Positions 35,576-44,860 of a stretch of 64,000 nucleotides of DNA are shown piece by piece. The DNA comes from Paenibacillus selenitireducens (GTDB taxonomy: Bacteria; Bacillota; Bacilli; Paenibacillales; Paenibacillaceae). Under the pieces are notes generated by a model, which did not search any database, was not told where the DNA came from, and worked only from the letters and a program-made list of their open reading frames with translations. The stretch covers positions 27-64,026 of the forward strand of contig NZ_MSZX01000013.1 of NCBI RefSeq assembly GCF_002021565.1, read 5' to 3'. Position numbers and translations under genes: made by a program. Every line of letters starts with the position of its first letter. Within the stretch, counting starts at the first letter, position 1.

Positions 35576-36520
35576 CTAAGATTTAACATTCGTTCTTCGA
35601 TATTCCGAAGGTGTAAAGCCATAACGCTTCCGAAACACCGTGTGTAGGTAGCTTCCGTTCGAGAAGCCCTCTTGGATGGCAATTTTATCGATCGGCCATT
35701 TTGTCTCTACGAGTCTGCGGCACACCGCTTCCAGACGTACGTCTTCTAGAATCTCGCTAAAGGAACGACCTTCTCCTTGTTCTTTCAAAATACGCTGCAG
35801 TTGTCTGGAACTAATGCGCAGCTTATCTGCCACATCGTCCAGTACGACCTCGCTGCTGGAATTGGCATGGATATACTCAAGTGCCAGCTGATAACGATAT
35901 GCCTTCATATCCCTCGAAGGCAGATCCGTTTCCATCGGATTCGACTCATACGATCGAACTGCGCGCAGCAGAATTTGAACAATCGTCTGCTTAATGGTCG
36001 TATATAACCCGATATATTTTTGCTGAGAAGCTTGATATGCCTCTAAGAAGCAGGGCATCGCCCGATGGACATCCATCGTCGGCTTCAACGGAAGGCTCTT
36101 GAGCTTCTCGATGCAATCCTGTGCTTCCGCGATCTCCCAAGGGTCCGCATACGGGCGGTGTCCCTCTTGTTCTTCCTCTGTTGCACCCAGATCAATAATA
36201 TCGATGTGTAAACACAATTCCTCCATCGACTCTACGGGATCTGCTTCTTGGTAATGAACCACATTCGGTCCGGTTAAATAGAACATTCCCTCACGCAGGT
36301 GATACGGCTCATCGATCAGAATCACCATACCTTTCCCACGGGGAATAAAATGAAACTCAAATTCAGCATGCTTATGGAAGGATACGACTTTGCCCGGGGG
36401 AAAAGAAGTAAGATGACAACGAAGCACCCGAATTTCATAATTCCCCCAATAGACGCGCAAATCCAGACGCTCTAATGCATCTTGCTTATCCAGCATGACT
36501 TCATAGGGAAAACCGTTCAT
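35576..36520 (-). CDS. AraC-family transcriptional regulator
   Basis: A 314-residue activator. The N-terminal cupin-like part (about 20-110: FHKHAEFEFHFIPRGKGMVI) should bind a sugar or related ligand; the C-terminal about 100 residues hold two helix-turn-helix motifs (LDDVADKLRISSRQLQRILK and PIDKIAIQEGFSNGSYLH, then FRKRYGFTPSEYRR). GAGG precedes the ATG. It sits between two dehydrogenase genes on one transcript (gaps 38 and 15 bases) and probably activates the operon from the repeated sites at 37582-37670. Confidence 0.92.
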   Translation of the reverse strand: MNGFPYEVMLDKQDALERLDLRVYWGNYEIRVLRCHLTSFPPGKVVSFHKHAEFEFHFIPRGKGMVILIDEPYHLREGMFYLTGPNVVHYQEADPVESMEELCLHIDIIDLGATEEEQEGHRPYADPWEIAEAQDCIEKLKSLPLKPTMDVHRAMPCFLEAYQASQQKYIGLYTTIKQTIVQILLRAVRSYESNPMETDLPSRDMKAYRYQLALEYIHANSSSEVVLDDVADKLRISSRQLQRILKEQGEGRSFSEILEDVRLEAVCRRLVETKWPIDKIAIQEGFSNGSYLHTVFRKRYGFTPSEYRRTNVKS

Positions 36521-36558
36521 GATTACCTCGTTCCTTCACGCTTCCCAATACAACGGTA

Positions 36559-37560
36559 TTAGGATTGCAATTCATCCAATCGAACCGCGCGATGTTCACG
36601 GGCCGACGTATTCGCCGCTTCCATGAGCTTCGTCAATTCAATGGCAAGTGCAATATTCTCATCTGCCGATGTATCTTGTTCAATATGGCTAATCCATTGA
36701 TGGAAGGCACTCTCACGGTTATCTGGCAGTGGCACCTCGACCCATTCCGTGGAATACTTCTCTTCTTGCGATGTACGAAGAAGCATCTTATTGTCAGGTG
36801 TGCCGAATAGAATCGTTCCGTCCGTGCCATGAACTTCGACCGTAAACGGCGAGAAGTTGTTCACGAAGCCTGCTTCTACAATGCCCACGGCGCCAGACGC
36901 CGTTGACAGCATGGCAACCGCATTGTCTTCAACTTCTTTGCCTGTTACATACCCGAACTGCGCATTGACTTCGACAGGTTCTTCGCCTAAGAAGAGACGT
37001 GTCAAGTACATCGGATGGCATCCAAGGTCAATAAGCGCGCCGCCGCGGCACTCTTCCAAGCTGTAGAAATGCTCCGGCAGCCACCCCGCTGTCGCTCCAT
37101 TATGGGATAGACGCACACGAACGAGTGTTATTTTACCTAATAAGCCTTGATCCAATATATTGCGAATAGCTAATGTGTAGCCATCATTTAATCGTGGAAG
37201 GGAGACGGTCAGCTTCACATTGTTCTGATCTACGGCACGGATAATGTCCGTAACTTCTTGTAACGTAGCAGCAATGACTTTCTCGGTGAAAATATGCTTT
37301 CCGGCTTGCGCAGCTGCAATCATGACCTCTCGGTGCATCGAAGTAGGCGCATCTACGATCACCGCATCGATATCATCACGCTGCAGCATTTCATCTAAAG
37401 ATGCGTGGAAGGTAACCCCTTGTTTCTCCGCTGCTTCCTTACCCCGTTCTGGATTCTCATCCCATACCGCTACAATTTCTGCCTCTGGATGTTCTTGGGC
37501 TTGTTTGGTGTAATCCCATGCGTGTACATGCCAATAACTAATTTTGCCGATTCTAATCAT
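36559..37560 (-). CDS. Gfo/Idh/MocA-family oxidoreductase
   Basis: A 333-residue NAD(P)-dependent dehydrogenase. The N-terminal region differs from the usual GxGxxG (RIGKISYWHVHAWDYTKQ), suggesting altered cofactor contact in the first loop; AVWDENPERG, VDAPTSMHREV, FTEKVIA (EKP replaced by EKV) and the GGALIDLGCHPMYLTRLFL stretch define the family. GAGGTGA precedes the ATG. First gene of the operon with the AraC regulator and a second dehydrogenase; together they likely process one carbohydrate. Confidence 0.88.
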   Translation of the reverse strand: MIRIGKISYWHVHAWDYTKQAQEHPEAEIVAVWDENPERGKEAAEKQGVTFHASLDEMLQRDDIDAVIVDAPTSMHREVMIAAAQAGKHIFTEKVIAATLQEVTDIIRAVDQNNVKLTVSLPRLNDGYTLAIRNILDQGLLGKITLVRVRLSHNGATAGWLPEHFYSLEECRGGALIDLGCHPMYLTRLFLGEEPVEVNAQFGYVTGKEVEDNAVAMLSTASGAVGIVEAGFVNNFSPFTVEVHGTDGTILFGTPDNKMLLRTSQEEKYSTEWVEVPLPDNRESAFHQWISHIEQDTSADENIALAIELTKLMEAANTSAREHRAVRLDELQS

Positions 37561-37581
37561 GATTCAGCTCACCTCTATGTT

Positions 37582-37670
37582 TAATATTAAGACATCCTGC
37601 CATTAATCTATCACATGATTCCAAGAGAATACAGTATAATATTGCGACAACACTATTTAATATTACGACA
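37582..37670 (-). promoter_or_regulatory. Three direct repeats upstream of the dehydrogenase-AraC operon
   Basis: TAATATTRMGACA occurs at 37582-37594, 37637-37649 and 37658-37670 in the same orientation. The two right-hand copies are 21 bp apart (two helical turns), which is typical for AraC-type activators. TATACT (minus strand, 37633-37638) with a poor -35 overlaps the site, as expected for an activator-dependent promoter. Confidence 0.5.
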
Positions 37671-37692
37671 TGATTTAATTAATCCGAGCAAT

Positions 37693-37729
37693 AAAAAAAG
37701 CAACCCCTTCTCATTTCAGAAGGAGCTGC
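37693..37729 (-). terminator. Rho-independent terminator
   Basis: On the minus strand GCAGCTCCTTCT pairs with AGAAGGGGTTGC (two G-T pairs), followed by seven T residues, shortly after the hydrolase stop. Confidence 0.85.
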
Positions 37730-37751
37730 AACATTTCCGTTCAGCCTAGGT

Positions 37752-38732
37752 TTACGCCGTCATAAATAGATTCGTAAAATCCCATATCTTATTCCAATAG
37801 ACATCGCCTGCTTTGTGGGCTTCCCCGTGACCTGCTCCTTCAATAATAAGCAAATCCTTCTCCACTGTGGCAGCCTCGTATACTTCATGCACCATTTCGT
37901 AAGGCACGAACGTATCGGCATCCCCATGAATGAACAATATCGGTGTTTTGCTCTTCGCTACTTGCTTCACAGCCGAAGCCTCGCCAAAGCTGTATCCTGC
38001 GCGAATTTGCGTTACCACATCGGCTGCATTTAGAATCGGGAACGATGGCAAATGGAATATCCGTTTTAATTGGTAGCTAAATTCATCCTTCGCTGACGTG
38101 TAGCCGCAGTCTTCCACGATCGCTTTGACATTCGCAGGAAGATCTTCGCCAGATGTCATCATAACCGTGGCACCCCCCATCGATACCCCGTACAATACAA
38201 TTTCAGCATCTGAATTCTCACGGACAATGCCGTTAATCCAATCGACGATATCTTTGCGATCATGCCAGCCCATCCCGATATAATCCCCTTCACTTTCCCC
38301 GTGTCCCCGTAAATCTACTGCAAGAACGTTATACCCCTGAGCACGGAACTCTTTCGCCGCAAATCCATTTTGCTTCGCCCAACCCATATATCCATGAACG
38401 ATAATCACCCACTTGTTCGACGGTTTCTCCTGTAGATATTCATAACCGCGTAAGTTCAGACCATCGTAGGAAGTTAAGCTTACGTCCTTATGCGGTGTAT
38501 TCTCCATCCAAGCCGCATCAGCTTCCCGTTCCGCATCTGCCTCGGCTTGCTCATCCATCGCCGCGGCTTGCTCCGAATCTCCCAAATCCAGATTATTCTG
38601 CAAAAATGCACGATCTGCATGTGGATTTAGAGCGATATTATAGAAATAATTGCCTGCAAAGGCTAATCCTCCGAATACGATTATAATCAGACCAAGGATC
38701 GAAAAGCTTATGATTTTTGTTCTTCTGCGCAT
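37752..38732 (-). CDS. Membrane-anchored alpha/beta hydrolase
   Basis: A 326-residue serine hydrolase with an N-terminal anchor helix (IISFSILGLIIIVFGGLAFA) followed by an unusually acidic, Ala/Glu-rich linker (about 48-75). Motifs: HGYMGWAKQ, VDLRGHGES, nucleophile GVSMGG, DADTFVPY and GAGHGEA. It resembles Bacillus YqkD-type proteins. GGGGGTG precedes the ATG. Transcribed alone. The substrate is unknown; the domain should face outward. Confidence 0.88.
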   Translation of the reverse strand: MRRRTKIISFSILGLIIIVFGGLAFAGNYFYNIALNPHADRAFLQNNLDLGDSEQAAAMDEQAEADAEREADAAWMENTPHKDVSLTSYDGLNLRGYEYLQEKPSNKWVIIVHGYMGWAKQNGFAAKEFRAQGYNVLAVDLRGHGESEGDYIGMGWHDRKDIVDWINGIVRENSDAEIVLYGVSMGGATVMMTSGEDLPANVKAIVEDCGYTSAKDEFSYQLKRIFHLPSFPILNAADVVTQIRAGYSFGEASAVKQVAKSKTPILFIHGDADTFVPYEMVHEVYEAATVEKDLLIIEGAGHGEAHKAGDVYWNKIWDFTNLFMTA

Positions 38733-38832
38733 CGAAACACCCCCATCTAGATAAATGATAGCGGGTTATTATTAGTTTGTCTAAAGGTTTTCATTGGAAG
38801 GCATTCGTGTGATTTTATTCATTGAAACGACA

Positions 38833-38862
38833 TTGTTCTTCTGCTTGAAAAGCGTTTATAAT
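38833..38862 (+). promoter_or_regulatory. Candidate promoter of tatA-tatC
   Basis: TTGTTC (38833-38838) and a perfect TATAAT (38857-38862) 18 bases apart, 50 bases before the tatA start. Confidence 0.5.
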
Positions 38863-38912
38863 GGGTTAAGATGTAAATAACTGAATGTCATTGATGACGG
38901 AGGCGTATAAAC

Positions 38913-39131
38913 ATGTTTGGAAACATTGGGGTAAGCGGTTTTATCATGATTATTGTTCTTGCTCTTATCATATTTGGACCTAATAAGTTACCTGAATTGG
39001 GTCGTGCGGCCGGAAGAACGCTGCGTGAATTCAAGAATGCAACGAACGGACTGATCTCGAACGATGAACCTGCTCCAAAAGAAACGGCTGTCAAAGCAGA
39101 ATCTGCAAGTAACGAAACGAACAAACAATAA
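38913..39131 (+). CDS. tatA: Twin-arginine translocase subunit TatA
   Basis: A 72-residue TatA/E-family protein that forms the size-variable pore of the twin-arginine export system for folded proteins. One N-terminal helix ([20 protein letters not shown]) with the conserved FGP, an amphipathic helix ([17 protein letters not shown]) and a charged tail. GGAGG lies nine bases upstream of the ATG. It is followed 25 bases later by tatC, the minimal two-component arrangement of Gram-positives. Confidence 0.95.
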   Translation: MFGNIGVSGFIMIIVLALIIFGPNKLPELGRAAGRTLREFKNATNGLISNDEPAPKETAVKAESASNETNKQ

Positions 39132-39156
39132 TAAGCAATCTGGCCGGTGATCAATC

Positions 39157-39921
39157 ATGTCTGAAAAATTACTATCACTACTGAAGCATGTCGGGGAGTT
39201 GCGAAAGCGCATCCTATGGACCTTAGCCATGCTTCTGCTCACTGCTGTAGCGGGGCTCTTCTTTGCACAGAAAATCATTCTATATTTCAAAAGCGTTCCG
39301 CCTGCTTCGACGATTTCTTGGAATGCTTTTTCCCCTTGGGACGCGGTCAGAATTTATATGAATGTAACCTTATTGCTCGCGTGTCTCATCACCCTTCCCT
39401 TTGCTTTGTTCCAAGTATGGAAGTTCGTGAAGCCGGGTCTGCGCGAGAAGGAACAGAAGGCGACGCTGCGTTATATCCCTTTTGTCTGTTTCATGCTGCT
39501 CATCGGACTAGCTTTCTCGTATTTCGTTGTCTTTCCGATGGCGTTTACATTTACGACACGCATGACGGAGAATATGCATCTTATTCCAACGTATGGCATA
39601 TCCCAATATTTCAGCTTCATGTTCAGTCTCGTGATTCCCGTGGCTATTGCCTTTGAATTGCCTGTGCTCGTAATGTTCCTGACGAAATTGCGGATTCTGA
39701 ACCCCAAGAAGCTTGGCAAATTTCGCCGCTATGCCTACTTCATCTTGGTCGTGATCGCAACGATGATCTCACCTCCGGAATTTATCTCGCATCTCATGGT
39801 GGCTGTACCGTTAATTGTGTTATATGAAATCAGCGTTACTGTATCGAGATACGTATACCGGAAGCAGTTGATCGCAGATCAAGCATTATCGGAAGAGGAT
39901 AACAGCGCCTATTCCACTTAA
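39157..39921 (+). CDS. tatC: Twin-arginine translocase subunit TatC
   Basis: A 254-residue, six-helix membrane protein that recognises twin-arginine signal peptides. Conserved features: the HVGELRKRI start, WKFVKPGLREKEQK loop after helix 2, the FPMAFTF region, and FELPVLVMFLTKLRI followed by RRYAYFILVVIATMISPP. GGTGATC lies upstream of the ATG. No obvious twin-arginine substrate gene is adjacent. Confidence 0.95.
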   Translation: MSEKLLSLLKHVGELRKRILWTLAMLLLTAVAGLFFAQKIILYFKSVPPASTISWNAFSPWDAVRIYMNVTLLLACLITLPFALFQVWKFVKPGLREKEQKATLRYIPFVCFMLLIGLAFSYFVVFPMAFTFTTRMTENMHLIPTYGISQYFSFMFSLVIPVAIAFELPVLVMFLTKLRILNPKKLGKFRRYAYFILVVIATMISPPEFISHLMVAVPLIVLYEISVTVSRYVYRKQLIADQALSEEDNSAYST

Positions 39922-40011
39922 CCCCTTTAGGTAGACATACGAAAAAGGCCATTTGTATGATGGACTTATCGTATTCCACCGGAGGGGATTTTTTTATGGC
40001 TAAAAAGGGAT

Positions 40012-40035
40012 CAAAAAAAGATGCCCGCAGGCATC
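40012..40035 (-). terminator. Rho-independent terminator
   Basis: GATGCC/GGCATC stem (40020-40025 with 40030-40035), four-base loop, followed on the minus strand by seven T residues; it closes the GyrI-like gene just upstream. Confidence 0.8.
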
Positions 40036-40043
40036 CTCTGACA

Positions 40044-40526
40044 TCATTGAACGGCGATATAAATCTCCACGACAGCGTGGTTTGGATCAAATTGTTGCGT
40101 ACGATACAGCTCGAAGTCACCTGTATAAGCTCTTTTGATGGATGAATCCTGGAAAAAAGCCCAGATCGTCTGCCACGTTTCATATACGACTTCATAGACA
40201 GGGCCCGGTTTCGTTGTAAACACCATATACTTCGCTTCCGGAACCGTAGCATGGACCCATTCTGTTTCGGAATGAGCCGTCCCGTCACCCTTCTCATGCC
40301 CGAGCAATACGGTGTAGGCTCCCGATGCATCGCTCTCATAATCCGTATATAACGCATACAGAAGGTGGGCATTGTCACCCTTGATTTGGGCCTGCATATT
40401 GGATTGGAAGTATGTCTCCCACAACTTCGGCAGGCGTCCATTCGGCCCTGTTTCCTCGGCATTTGTCGTGCGTGTGCTGATCCCTACAAGTTCTATGGCT
40501 GGGTAATGCGTAAACTGCTGATTCAT
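40044..40526 (-). CDS. GyrI-like effector-binding protein
   Basis: A 160-residue stand-alone AraC-effector-binding/GyrI-like (SOUL-type fold) domain; such proteins bind small hydrophobic ligands or act on gyrase or drugs. The N-terminal AIELVGISTRTTNAEE strand-helix, the LYALYTDYESD middle and the EIYIAVQ last strand match the family. It lies 63 bases after a YafY-type regulator on the same strand, an arrangement commonly seen in Firmicutes, and may provide its ligand-sensing partner. It is followed by a terminator. Confidence 0.85.
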   Translation of the reverse strand: MNQQFTHYPAIELVGISTRTTNAEETGPNGRLPKLWETYFQSNMQAQIKGDNAHLLYALYTDYESDASGAYTVLLGHEKGDGTAHSETEWVHATVPEAKYMVFTTKPGPVYEVVYETWQTIWAFFQDSSIKRAYTGDFELYRTQQFDPNHAVVEIYIAVQ

Positions 40527-40589
40527 GGCTTATCCTCTTTTCGCTTGTTATGAACCCATTATATATTGGAAAATTGGACAACTGCCTGT

Positions 40590-41528
40590 CTAGTTGGTAT
40601 ACCGCTCCATAATTCGTTGCGCCCGACTGATGATTTCCTCCGCCACCGAAGCCGGTTGCTCGACTTTAACATAATGGCCAAAGCTCAGCAGCATGCCATA
40701 GAACCACTCATCATCGCTGAACCGCCCTTCCACGCGAACCGTTCCATCCGGCAGAACCGATACTTGATCAGCATTGAACATATCTTCTACCCGGTAGCGA
40801 ACCTCTCTGCTAAAATTCAGCATGATCCATTTCTCTTGAACTTGATTCCATGTCTCATCCCAAGCATATCCATCCAATGCAGGAACTTCCCGGCGCTCGA
40901 ATCGGATGTCGCTGACTGTTAAATCCCTTATCCGGGATAACCGAAAAATGCGGAACTCCCCGCGAAGCATGCAGTACGCTTGCAGATACCATACATTCCC
41001 CTTCAATATCAACGCGGTGGGTTCTGCTCGGCGCTCACTTTCATTCCCGTTCATGTTCATATAACGAAAATCCAGCAGTCGCTTCTCCTCAATCGCCTGC
41101 TTGAGACGGTTAAGTTTATCTCGCATGTCAGGTCCTTGCCCCCAAGGGTTAAAATCGAAAATATATTTCTCCCCTTGCGAAGCGGACTGCAGCTTATCCG
41201 ATTTGCGAAGCACCGCATTCACTTTTTCTAGCAAATGATCTAACTTATTGTCGTCCATGGCGGAATTGATGCCTTTGACAGCCGCGACGATGGCCTGAAT
41301 CTCTTCTAAGGTTAAGAACTGGCGCGAGATGGTGAACTCCTCCATCATTTCGAATCCACCAGCCGTCCCTTGATGCGCCACGATCGGAATCCCCGCTTGA
41401 CTGAGCGTATCCATATCGCGATATATAGTTTTGGTAGATACCTCAAATCGATCCGCCAATTCTTTGGCGCTAAGTCGCCCGCGGTTCAACAGGAGAACCG
41501 TCATGGCGAGCAAACGATCCATCTTCAC
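40590..41528 (-). CDS. HTH-WYL transcriptional regulator (YafY family)
   Basis: A 312-residue regulator: N-terminal HTH_11 domain (LSAKELADRFEVSTKTIYRD), GIPIVAHQGTAGGFEM, then a WYL domain (about 140-220, ALILKGNVWYLQAYC) and a C-terminal extension. AAGG lies seven bases before the GTG at 41528, which is preferred over a TTG (too close) and an ATG (too far). Upstream partner of the GyrI-like gene. Distinct from the regulator at 29184 though of the same family. Confidence 0.88.
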   Translation of the reverse strand: MKMDRLLAMTVLLLNRGRLSAKELADRFEVSTKTIYRDMDTLSQAGIPIVAHQGTAGGFEMMEEFTISRQFLTLEEIQAIVAAVKGINSAMDDNKLDHLLEKVNAVLRKSDKLQSASQGEKYIFDFNPWGQGPDMRDKLNRLKQAIEEKRLLDFRYMNMNGNESERRAEPTALILKGNVWYLQAYCMLRGEFRIFRLSRIRDLTVSDIRFERREVPALDGYAWDETWNQVQEKWIMLNFSREVRYRVEDMFNADQVSVLPDGTVRVEGRFSDDEWFYGMLLSFGHYVKVEQPASVAEEIISRAQRIMERYTN

Positions 41529-41557
41529 CAAATCACCTTCTCTCTGCTACTACTCTG

Positions 41558-43021
41558 CTACTTACGAAGTACGATGCCATAATCCTTCTGAAGGTACTGA
41601 TGAATCCGTGTGAAATCAGCAGCTGTCAGTTCTTTCAGCCGTTTATGCTTCGACTCGCGTCCTAAAATAATGCCAATCGATTGTGCCGCCAAAGCGGTAT
41701 TCGGTACAATCCGTGCGCTGCCATATGCCTTAATCGTTGCCCCTACGTTGTTCCCGACAACAATAACATTCTCAAAAGACATTAATTCAAATGATCGCAG
41801 CGGAAGTCCGTACCGATCCGGCGTCCCGACATTATTGCCTTTCGGCATCACCCTCGTTCCCTGTAGATCCATACCATAACCGCCGATGCTCACGTTATCC
41901 CAGAACATTTTACTGCCCATCACATCTTGTTCGGTAAGCACATAGTCCGTCTCATACCGATTATAATCTCTTATGTATAAGTAATCAGGATATCCGTTTA
42001 ACTCTGCCTTGGCAAAGCCGGGAATATTCTTGCGCAGAAATTGCACAACATGCGGGGCCTCCGCCCTGGCCTTGGTGACTGCCGATGCAACCGACTTCGG
42101 GTTGGAAGGATCTACATCAAAAATCAACAACGAATTGATGATTACTTCCCCATTTTTCTGATCCGTTGCGTTCAAACCTCTCAGCATCAATTGTGAATCT
42201 AGCGGTTTGTAATTGCTTGTTATATTGCTAAATCCGGTTGCAAAGTTCCAATCTACATAGGAATTCGGACCATATTTCGTTTGAACATGCGTAAGCGGAT
42301 AATCCTCAAGGATGGCTAGGTGCAATTTGTTCCAATTCACCTTCTTAAGCTTCAACATGAAGGTCGCTGCCATATAATCCGGCTTCTTGCCGTTATAGAT
42401 ACTTTCCATCCCTGGAATACGCTTGACGCCCAATTTGCCGGTTAATGCGTTATGATCCGTATTCTCTACCCAATAATTGGCTTGAACCGTGTAATTATGA
42501 CCGTCTTTTGCCTTATATGACAGCGATCGGATAGACTTATCCGCATCCGAAGAATCAATATCGAGTGATTGGATCACAATACCGCTCCGTATCGGAATCC
42601 CTTGAATTAACTTTTGAAAATACCGTTGAAAATCGGCTTGCTTCCGAATCGATCCCGCCTTGTATCCAGCGTATAGATTCTTCAATTCACCTTGAACAAG
42701 ACTTCGCTTCTTCTTGTCATTCGGTTCATCTAGAACCATCATTTGCCCTTGAATCAATTCGCCACCTGGTTTACTACGCGGATCTAGAATGACTACGTTC
42801 AGTCCCAGGTCGCGTGCCGACTTGGCAAGAAGGACGCCTTGGATTTCACTGCCAATGACGACAACATCATACCGACTGCATCCTGGACCGCAAGATACAT
42901 CTCCTGTGGCAGCATTCGCTGATGGATAAGGCACGAACAATGGGATGATACATGCTGTGATCAGCATACCAATCATGATCTTCGGGTAATTTCGAATGAA
43001 TCTCATACGTTTAACATGCAC
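41558..43021 (-). CDS. Exported FAD-dependent oxidoreductase
   Basis: A 487-residue flavoprotein with an N-terminal signal (MIGMLITACIIPLFVP then NAATG) followed by a short Cys-containing CGPGCSRYD segment and a Rossmann motif VVVIGSEIQGVLLAK, in which the usual third Gly is replaced. A later FAD contact is VIVVGNNVGATIKAYGSARI. The family is the FAD-dependent amine-oxidase-like group seen in Paenibacillus; substrate unknown. A GTG 43021 sits very close to AAGGAG; ATG 43006 is the alternative start. No twin-arginine motif is seen. Transcribed upstream of the YafY regulator. Confidence 0.8.
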   Translation of the reverse strand: MHVKRMRFIRNYPKIMIGMLITACIIPLFVPYPSANAATGDVSCGPGCSRYDVVVIGSEIQGVLLAKSARDLGLNVVILDPRSKPGGELIQGQMMVLDEPNDKKKRSLVQGELKNLYAGYKAGSIRKQADFQRYFQKLIQGIPIRSGIVIQSLDIDSSDADKSIRSLSYKAKDGHNYTVQANYWVENTDHNALTGKLGVKRIPGMESIYNGKKPDYMAATFMLKLKKVNWNKLHLAILEDYPLTHVQTKYGPNSYVDWNFATGFSNITSNYKPLDSQLMLRGLNATDQKNGEVIINSLLIFDVDPSNPKSVASAVTKARAEAPHVVQFLRKNIPGFAKAELNGYPDYLYIRDYNRYETDYVLTEQDVMGSKMFWDNVSIGGYGMDLQGTRVMPKGNNVGTPDRYGLPLRSFELMSFENVIVVGNNVGATIKAYGSARIVPNTALAAQSIGIILGRESKHKRLKELTAADFTRIHQYLQKDYGIVLRK

Positions 43022-43087
43022 ACTCCTTATGCAATACGAATTAATTCAACCCAGCCTTTTACAATTCCCATCTTACCACAGAACTAG

Positions 43088-43110
43088 AAAAAAAAGTCTC
43101 CTTCGAGACT
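43088..43110 (-). terminator. Rho-independent terminator
   Basis: AGTCTC/GAGACT stem (43095-43100 with 43105-43110) with a four-base loop and eight T residues on the minus strand, right after the ABC transporter stop. Confidence 0.85.
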
Positions 43111-43117
43111 CTTCTTG

Positions 43118-44839
43118 CTATACCCCGCCAAACTGTGCTTGATGCAATCGACTATATACGCCGCCAAGCGTAATCAATTCGTCATGGCGTCCTTGTTCTT
43201 CGATGCCTTGTTCCGTCACAACAATGATGCGATCTGCATTCTTAATCGTCGCTAGACGGTGGGCAATCACGAGCGTGGTCCGCCCCTTCGATAATTCAGT
43301 TAAAGACTTCTGAATCGCCGCTTCCGTCTCGGTATCGAGTGCCGATGTCGCTTCATCCAGGATGAGGATCGGCGGATTCTTCAAGAACATTCTAGCAATC
43401 GCAAGCCGCTGCTTCTGACCGCCTGAGAGCTTCACACCCCGCTCCCCGATAACTGTACCTAATTCATCCGGCAGCGCTCGAATAAACGGCTCTAACTGTG
43501 CCCGTCTGACCGCATCCCAAATTTCCGTTTCACTGGCATCCAGTTTCCCATAAGCAATATTTTCACGAATAGAACCGTTGAACAAAAACACATCCTGCTG
43601 TACAATCCCGATTTGCTTACGGAGGGACTGCAATTTAATGTTGCGGATATCTAGCCCATCAACCGTAATCTGACCGCTGTCCACCTCATAGAAACGCGGC
43701 AGCAAGCTGCACAGCGTTGTTTTTCCCGCTCCTGAAGGACCCACGAACGCGATCGTCTCCCCTGAACGAATATGAAGATGGATATGTTGTAATACTTGGC
43801 TCTCTGACTCATAGCCGAAGCTAACATCCTTGAACTGAATATCCCCTTGGACATGTTTCACTTCCACGGCATCTTTTGCATCTGCAATATCGGGTTCCGT
43901 ATCCAGCATTTCAACATATTGCCTAAATCCAGCGATTCCTTTCGGATACGTCTCGATGATTGAGCTAATCTTCTGAATCGGTGCCAGGAATACATTCGAC
44001 AATAATAAGAAGCCGATAAATTCCCCATACGACAATTCCTTCTGAATCACGAACCATGTACCGCACACCAATACGAAGAGGGATACCAGCCGCATTAACA
44101 TATAGCTGACTGACGTACTCATGGCCATGATTTTGTAGGATAAAATTTTGGTCAAGCGATACCGTCCATTGCTAACGGCGAACAATTTCTTCTCATGCTC
44201 TTCATTTGCGAAGGATTGAACAACACGCATTCCACCGATATTCTCTTCCATCCGCGCATTAAATTCTCCTAAATCATTGTACATCCGTCGGAAGGTTTGG
44301 GACATTTTCCCGCTGAAATAACCTGCGGTCCAGATGAGCACAGGCACCACCAGCACCGTAATCAACGCCAACTTTACATTAATGGAGAGCATTAATGCGA
44401 AGGCCCCCACAAGCGTCATCACGGCGATGAATAAATCCTCCGGTCCATGATGCGCAACCTCCCCGATTTCCATCAAGCTGTTCGTCATCTTGGATTGCAG
44501 GTTCCCGGTCTTGTTGTTGTCATAGAAACGGAACGAGAGCTTCTGCAAATGGTTAAACAGCTTGCTGCGCATATCGGTCTCGATGTTGATCCCCAGCTTA
44601 TGCCCCCAATAAGTGACCACGAACTGCATGATGGTATTCAATCCGTAGATGATAAGCAGACCGATACAAGCCCATAGAATCAGTGACCAGTCTCCGCTAG
44701 GCAGAAGATGATCCACGAACTGGTTGACCGCCACCGGAAAGCCTAATTCCAACAACCCGGCGAATACGGCACAGCCGAAATCCAGAATAAATAATCCTCT
44801 ATAAGGACGATAATACGAAAAAAAACGACGAAGCATCAT
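43118..44839 (-). CDS. ABC exporter, fused permease and ATPase
   Basis: A 573-residue half-transporter of the MsbA/LmrA-like exporter type: six membrane helices in about 1-310, then an ATPase with Walker A GPSGAGKTT, signature LSGGQKQR, Walker B PILILDEATSALD and a switch His in VIAHRLAT. It should act as a homodimer. AGAGGA precedes two adjacent ATGs (44839/44836). A perfect 7-1-7 Fur-box palindrome at 44861-44875 lies directly upstream, so it is probably induced when iron is low; siderophore or heme-related export would fit, but the cargo is inferred only from this. Confidence 0.92.
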   Translation of the reverse strand: MMLRRFFSYYRPYRGLFILDFGCAVFAGLLELGFPVAVNQFVDHLLPSGDWSLILWACIGLLIIYGLNTIMQFVVTYWGHKLGINIETDMRSKLFNHLQKLSFRFYDNNKTGNLQSKMTNSLMEIGEVAHHGPEDLFIAVMTLVGAFALMLSINVKLALITVLVVPVLIWTAGYFSGKMSQTFRRMYNDLGEFNARMEENIGGMRVVQSFANEEHEKKLFAVSNGRYRLTKILSYKIMAMSTSVSYMLMRLVSLFVLVCGTWFVIQKELSYGEFIGFLLLSNVFLAPIQKISSIIETYPKGIAGFRQYVEMLDTEPDIADAKDAVEVKHVQGDIQFKDVSFGYESESQVLQHIHLHIRSGETIAFVGPSGAGKTTLCSLLPRFYEVDSGQITVDGLDIRNIKLQSLRKQIGIVQQDVFLFNGSIRENIAYGKLDASETEIWDAVRRAQLEPFIRALPDELGTVIGERGVKLSGGQKQRLAIARMFLKNPPILILDEATSALDTETEAAIQKSLTELSKGRTTLVIAHRLATIKNADRIIVVTEQGIEEQGRHDELITLGGVYSRLHQAQFGGV

Positions 44840-44860
44840 AAAATCCTCTTTTCCTATTAG

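Noticed and set aside
37582-37670. CRISPR-like array
   Set aside because: Only three 13-base repeats with unequal spacing (55 and 21 bp) and no cas genes; operator repeats are a better reading.
39996-40145. Small plus-strand frame starting MAKKGSKKDARR with a good GGAGGGG site
   Set aside because: Most of it is antisense to the GyrI-like gene and to its terminator, and the sequence after about 16 codons has no protein-like character. It cannot be excluded but is not supported.
41558-43021. FAD oxidoreductase as a Tat substrate of the nearby tatA-tatC
   Set aside because: The N-terminus has no twin-arginine motif (it reads RMRFIRNYPK), so Sec export is more likely.
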